From assembly GCF_032490495.1 (NCBI RefSeq), contig NZ_JAVYJB010000015.1, forward strand, positions 1 through 64,000: DNA of 64,000 bases. Reading direction: 5' to 3'. Of the stretch, positions 60,813 through 64,000 are shown piece by piece. Every line of letters begins with the position of its first letter. The first letter of the stretch is position 1. The stretch comes from Pilosibacter fragilis. GTDB taxonomy: Bacteria > Bacillota > Clostridia > Lachnospirales > Lachnospiraceae. The notes beneath the pieces are model-generated. The model was given only the letters and a program-made list of their open reading frames with translations, did no database searches and was not told the origin of the DNA. Position numbers and translations under genes: made by a program.

Positions 60813-62033
60813 TTATTGGTTTTCCAAATGGGGTAATGGAATTGGCGAATAGACTACGGTGTCTCCGTCATTATCCATTTTGAGAATGACAGCAAAATCC
60901 GCTACATTGCTCTCCTGTCCCCTTGGGAGAGGAAAAATCATTGGGGGGCAACGCAGGGCAGCATGGTTCGTGGTCTTATTCCAATCCTCCATGGCCGCAG
61001 ATAAAATGGCGTCAATGTGTGCCAATACCTTCTCAATAGAACCCGCTGATATATTGTAAAAAGCGGGGTTTTTATGATACTGCTCTGTGATGAAGTTTTT
61101 ATAGGTTTGCACTGGCATAAAGCAAAATTCCCAATCAAGGGGATGCAGCCCAAGCCAGTACTCATGCAGTTTCATAGGCGTCTCCTTACCCCTCAATCCC
61201 TCAATATTGGCAGTTTTGAGGCCCTTTTTCAAGGAGCCGTAGACAGTCACCGCATGGTCGGTGAACATCTCATCGCAGTCAAACCAGGCGGTGAAGCTGC
61301 CGCCAGAGGTGACGGACAGGCTCGTCATGCTGATTCGTCGGGCAAGTTCTTCCTCTGTGATAGGGTCTGTTTCCGGATTGCGGGGATTTTCCTCATCCTG
61401 AGAAAGCCAGTTGTTGGCCAACTCGGTCAGGTCCTTTGCTGCAAGCTCCCGCATGGCTTTGTCCCAGTTTTCGCAATCAGCCAACATCTTCTTGGCGGCA
61501 CTGCGGGCACGGGTCCAGGAGGGCTTGCTTTCAGCATTGACCTCCAGAGAAAGGAGCACATCCTTTCCGCACCACTGGATTTCTCCCTCGAAGGTATCAT
61601 AGTCCTTGTCCAGCTTCAGTTCACCCAGCACCTGGTCCTGGATCACCACCGGCTTGTGGTACTCGTCCAGAACGGCTTGAAGTTCCGGACAGTCCTCGTG
61701 GGCCTTGACCACCTGGGAGATACACCAGGGCCACGACACCAGATCCTTTGCCCATTCTTCTTTCATCCGGCGGATCTTCAGGCGGCAGATCTGCTCGTTT
61801 TGAAAGCGTTCCCAGCCCTTTTCGCTGTGACGCTCCTCATCGGTGACCGGCCACTCCAGCCGCTCCTCTTTGGTGCTGACCTTGCCGGTGTCACAAAATA
61901 CCACGCCCAGCGTCACAACGGTCATTTCCCAAAAGTTGCCCCTGTTGTTATATCCGCCCCCGATGCAGCGATTGATCAAAGCGACCACTTCCTGCTCCTC
62001 GGACTCGTACATCTCATAAAATTCTTCAAACAT
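60813..62033 (-). CDS. DUF2262 protein (putative immunity)
   Basis: 406 aa. The DUF2262 part spans about 140-290: VLGELKLDKDYDTFEGEIQW, then LADCENWDKAMRELAAKDLT, and SVTSGGSFTAWFDCDEMFTD. The N-terminal third (CIGGGYNNRGNFWEMTVVTL) and C-terminal third are extra. AAGGAG precedes the ATG. DUF2262 is a listed immunity-type domain of toxin loci. Confidence 0.75.
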   Translation of the reverse strand: MFEEFYEMYESEEQEVVALINRCIGGGYNNRGNFWEMTVVTLGVVFCDTGKVSTKEERLEWPVTDEERHSEKGWERFQNEQICRLKIRRMKEEWAKDLVSWPWCISQVVKAHEDCPELQAVLDEYHKPVVIQDQVLGELKLDKDYDTFEGEIQWCGKDVLLSLEVNAESKPSWTRARSAAKKMLADCENWDKAMRELAAKDLTELANNWLSQDEENPRNPETDPITEEELARRISMTSLSVTSGGSFTAWFDCDEMFTDHAVTVYGSLKKGLKTANIEGLRGKETPMKLHEYWLGLHPLDWEFCFMPVQTYKNFITEQYHKNPAFYNISAGSIEKVLAHIDAILSAAMEDWNKTTNHAALRCPPMIFPLPRGQESNVADFAVILKMDNDGDTVVYSPIPLPHLENQ

Positions 62034-62045
62034 AGATCATTCTCC

Positions 62046-63125
62046 TTATTCCTCAAACTCGCCCTCAATCATCCCGTTCAGATACCGGCCGGGATCTGCG
62101 ATGAAGTCATCCCATTTGGCCAGAGAGTGGAATTCCTCATGCTCGATGTCCAGATACCACAGCTTTTTGTCCCTGGGGCTCCACAGCAGCAGGTAGTCGC
62201 TGTAATTGTCCATGGCCGCCATGAGGGAGAGCAGCTTCTTCCGTTTCCAGGTCATCTCCTGCACATCCATGTAGGCGTACAGCTCCGCCCATTTCACCCA
62301 TTCCTGCTCCGGGAATTCCAAACGCAGGGGGCCGGTTTTCAAGTATTCCACCAACTTGGCGGGCAGTTTATATGGCATGAGCTGCCGGGCCTTTTCCTGT
62401 TCGTTGTGCCAGTCCTCCGGTTCCAGGGCTTTTAAGTAGTCGGCCAGCTCCTGATTTTTGTTCTGCACCGCCACGGTGTAAGGCCGGTCGCCGTATTTGT
62501 CGGCAATGGTGATGTCGGCTCCCTGTTCCACCAGCCAGCGCACCATGGAGAAATTGTTGGAGCGGGCGGCCTCGGTGACAGGGGTGGAGGCGTAAGGGAA
62601 CACCATGTCCGGCTTGTGGTAATTGATGTCTGCCCCTTTTTCCAGAAGCAGTCGGGCAAGTTTGGCATTGCCCTCGGACACAGCGGCCCGGAATGCCTCG
62701 CCGCCAAACTTATCCACTGTGATCCCAGCCTGCTCCAGCACCGGGATATTCTCCGGGCGCTTGCCCCAGCGTACTTCCTGAAAGGCCCGCTCTTTCTGCT
62801 TCGGGCTGAGTTTTGCGGCCTGTCCAGCAAAGAGCGCCACCACCTCCGGCCCACAACAGCGGGCGGCAGTGAGCAGCAGGGGCTGTTCCTCTGCCAGACC
62901 GGGATCAGCTCCATGCTCCAGCAGGAAGTGGATCATGGGCACATCATTCCGAAAAACCGCGATCTCCAGTGGTGTGAGTTTGATATACTCGCTGAGCTGA
63001 ATGGGGTCATCTAAATCCAGACCGCCCTGGAGCAGTACCTCCAGCTTGGAAGTGTCATAGTCACAAATGGCGGCAGCCGTTTCCGGGAGGGTCTCCCAGC
63101 GGCCAATATATGCAATTTGGTACAT
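62046..63125 (-). CDS. ankyrin-repeat protein (putative immunity)
   Basis: 359 aa with four or more ankyrin repeats: TPLEIAVFRNDVPMIHFLLE then HGADP; AFRAAVSEGNAKLARLLLEK then GADI; TPVTEAARSNNFSMVRWLVE then QGADI; and PYTVAVQNKNQELADYL. The C-terminal 100 residues form a separate domain (DYLLLWSPRDKKLWYLDIEH), SUKH-like in feel. Ankyrin proteins often act as immunity partners. Confidence 0.75.
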   Translation of the reverse strand: MYQIAYIGRWETLPETAAAICDYDTSKLEVLLQGGLDLDDPIQLSEYIKLTPLEIAVFRNDVPMIHFLLEHGADPGLAEEQPLLLTAARCCGPEVVALFAGQAAKLSPKQKERAFQEVRWGKRPENIPVLEQAGITVDKFGGEAFRAAVSEGNAKLARLLLEKGADINYHKPDMVFPYASTPVTEAARSNNFSMVRWLVEQGADITIADKYGDRPYTVAVQNKNQELADYLKALEPEDWHNEQEKARQLMPYKLPAKLVEYLKTGPLRLEFPEQEWVKWAELYAYMDVQEMTWKRKKLLSLMAAMDNYSDYLLLWSPRDKKLWYLDIEHEEFHSLAKWDDFIADPGRYLNGMIEGEFEE

Positions 63126-63132
63126 AAGGCAC

Positions 63133-63474
63133 CTACTTTCGTTGTTGTTTCACTTTATAGGGAACGGTTCGGCCCAGCACCCGGCCCTTGCCAACGGCAT
63201 TGGCTCCCTCATAGATCAAAAATTCCGCATTGTTTTCCAGCGGGGCATAGTCAATGGTATCTGGATATAGGGGTTGGGCATTTCCCAAAGCTGGTGTATC
63301 AAATGTACACTCGGTTCCGTCCAGAAAGCATACACCCAAATATTCTGTAGTTCCTGTGACCACAAAATGGGGACAATACTTTCCGCTGACCAGGCTGGGT
63401 GGTATTTTTCGTTTGCCGCTCCAGAAGATGACCTCCACATGGAGCACCGCCCGGTTTTCATCTGTCCCGATCAC
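63133..63474 (-). CDS. uncharacterised beta-barrel-like protein (EF-Tu domain-like)
   Basis: About 113 aa from a GTG at 63474, eight nt after AAAGGAGG. HVEVIFWSGKRKIPPSLVSG then KYCPHFVVTGTTEYLGVCFL and NAVGKGRVL recall the C-terminal barrel of EF-Tu (GYRPHF...G...VGxGxV), as found in some stand-alone immunity-region proteins. A longer frame overlaps the upstream gene and looks like background. Confidence 0.5.
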   Translation of the reverse strand: MIGTDENRAVLHVEVIFWSGKRKIPPSLVSGKYCPHFVVTGTTEYLGVCFLDGTECTFDTPALGNAQPLYPDTIDYAPLENNAEFLIYEGANAVGKGRVLGRTVPYKVKQQRK

Positions 63475-63515
63475 GCTGTCGCCCTCCTTTATCCCGTCAT
63501 CTGGCTGCGGTATAC

Positions 63516-64000
63516 TCAGGCCAGCTCTGCGTCCAGGATCTGGACTGGTTTTCCTTTCTCGTTCACATAGTAAAGGGCGATATAGTCGATGCCGTCCCGC
63601 TTGGCCTGCTCCCACGGCATCCGTTCACCGTTGATCAGTTCCACGGTATCCGCCTCATCCGGTTCAAAGTTCTCTTTTTCGTCCTCATAGTCAATGCTGT
63701 ACCCCAGCTCCAGCACCAACTTGGAGGCGGGGATCTCATACCGCTTGAGGGGGCGGTGCTCCAGCTCGGATGGATCATGTTCATCGCAGAACATATTGTC
63801 GTAGCCATGCCGTCCACCGTCAAAGATGACGAACTCCTCGCCGCTCTCCGGGTCACGGGCTGTCACCAGTCCGGGGGCCTCGTCGCTATCTATGATATAG
63901 GATTGGGGTTCTCCTTTCACCGTGAGCAGATCTCCGTAATACCAAACCTCCAGCAGTTCATTGCCGGTGGTGGAACAAAGTATCACGGTGGGCAAACGCT
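63516..64000 (-). CDS. uncharacterised protein, 5' end at or beyond the window edge
   Basis: At least 158 codons: VILCSTTGNELLEVWYYGDL near the start, FVIFDGGRHGYDNMFCDEHD, EIPASKLVLELGYSIDYEDE, and INGERMPWEQAKRDGIDYIA. The only start in view is a TTG at 63995 without a visible ribosome site, so the true start may lie outside. Acidic; no family recognised. Confidence 0.55.
   Translation of the reverse strand, partial: RLPTVILCSTTGNELLEVWYYGDLLTVKGEPQSYIIDSDEAPGLVTARDPESGEEFVIFDGGRHGYDNMFCDEHDPSELEHRPLKRYEIPASKLVLELGYSIDYEDEKENFEPDEADTVELINGERMPWEQAKRDGIDYIALYYVNEKGKPVQILDAELA

Noticed and set aside
61074..62435. Long plus-strand open frame (453 codons) opposite the DUF2262 and ankyrin genes
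   Set aside because: Antisense shadow: His/Leu/Gln-rich composition, no ribosome site, and the minus strand encodes recognisable families. The same applies to plus frames at 46079-47257, 48467-49312, 51260-52462, 52667-53503 and 55335-56459.

Overview
The window looks like the origin region of a Clostridia chromosome, probably a Lachnospiraceae gut bacterium. The gene order dnaA-dnaN-S4-recF-gyrB-gyrA diverges from rpmH-rnpA-yidD-yidC-jag-mnmE-mnmG-rsmG-parA-parB, and it is followed by DUF4446 and DUF3881 genes typical of that family. Calls rest on reading protein and DNA patterns by eye; no database search was run.

Layout. 1-11.3 kb (minus strand): 5' end of a 16S rRNA gene, tRNA-Ser(GCU), a two-subunit class I fumarase-type hydro-lyase, gyrA, gyrB, recF, the S4 protein, dnaN and dnaA. 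DnaA boxes lie on both sides of dnaA (bipartite oriC). 11.6-26.1 kb (plus strand): an ECF transporter S component, a structured intergenic repeat, the rpmH to rsmG genes, six perfect parS sites around an alpha/beta hydrolase gene, parA, parB, DUF4446 and DUF3881. 26.3-37.1 kb: a c-di-GMP block that then decays. It has a GGDEF-REC-HD-GYP protein, a diguanylate cyclase whose ribosome site is a run of nine G, broken transglutaminase and histidine kinase genes, an Hpt protein, an ISAs1-like insertion with 19-bp inverted ends and a 9-bp target duplication, a truncated GHKL kinase, a sortase-anchored pilin-like protein, and a c-di-GMP-I riboswitch leader before a frameshifted double-CAP secreted protein.

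37.1-64 kb: a promoter, three tRNA-Arg 5'-half relics and an intact tRNA-Arg(CCU) form the edge of an integrated element that runs past the window. Its near end carries integrase arm-type repeats, a tyrosine integrase, two excisionase-like HTH proteins, MazF, a sigma-like regulator, and an ImmR/ImmA pair bracketed by matching TGTTCG-N8-CGAACA operators, then a WYL regulator.

From 44.6 kb to the window end, every gene lies on the minus strand in a packed 19-kb array of about 22 genes. Many resemble immunity families of polymorphic toxin systems (DUF4261, CbrC, SUFU, DUF4253, DUF4259, DUF2185, SMI1/KNR4, SUKH-3, DUF4241, DUF2262, DUF5713, DUF6572, ankyrin), yet no toxin gene is visible. At its centre is one ancestral giant fusion of about 2,230 residues, cut by an in-frame TGA inside a DUF4261 domain. 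I read the array as a mobile, toxin-less immunity bank that would protect its host against toxins of neighbouring bacteria; that function is inferred.
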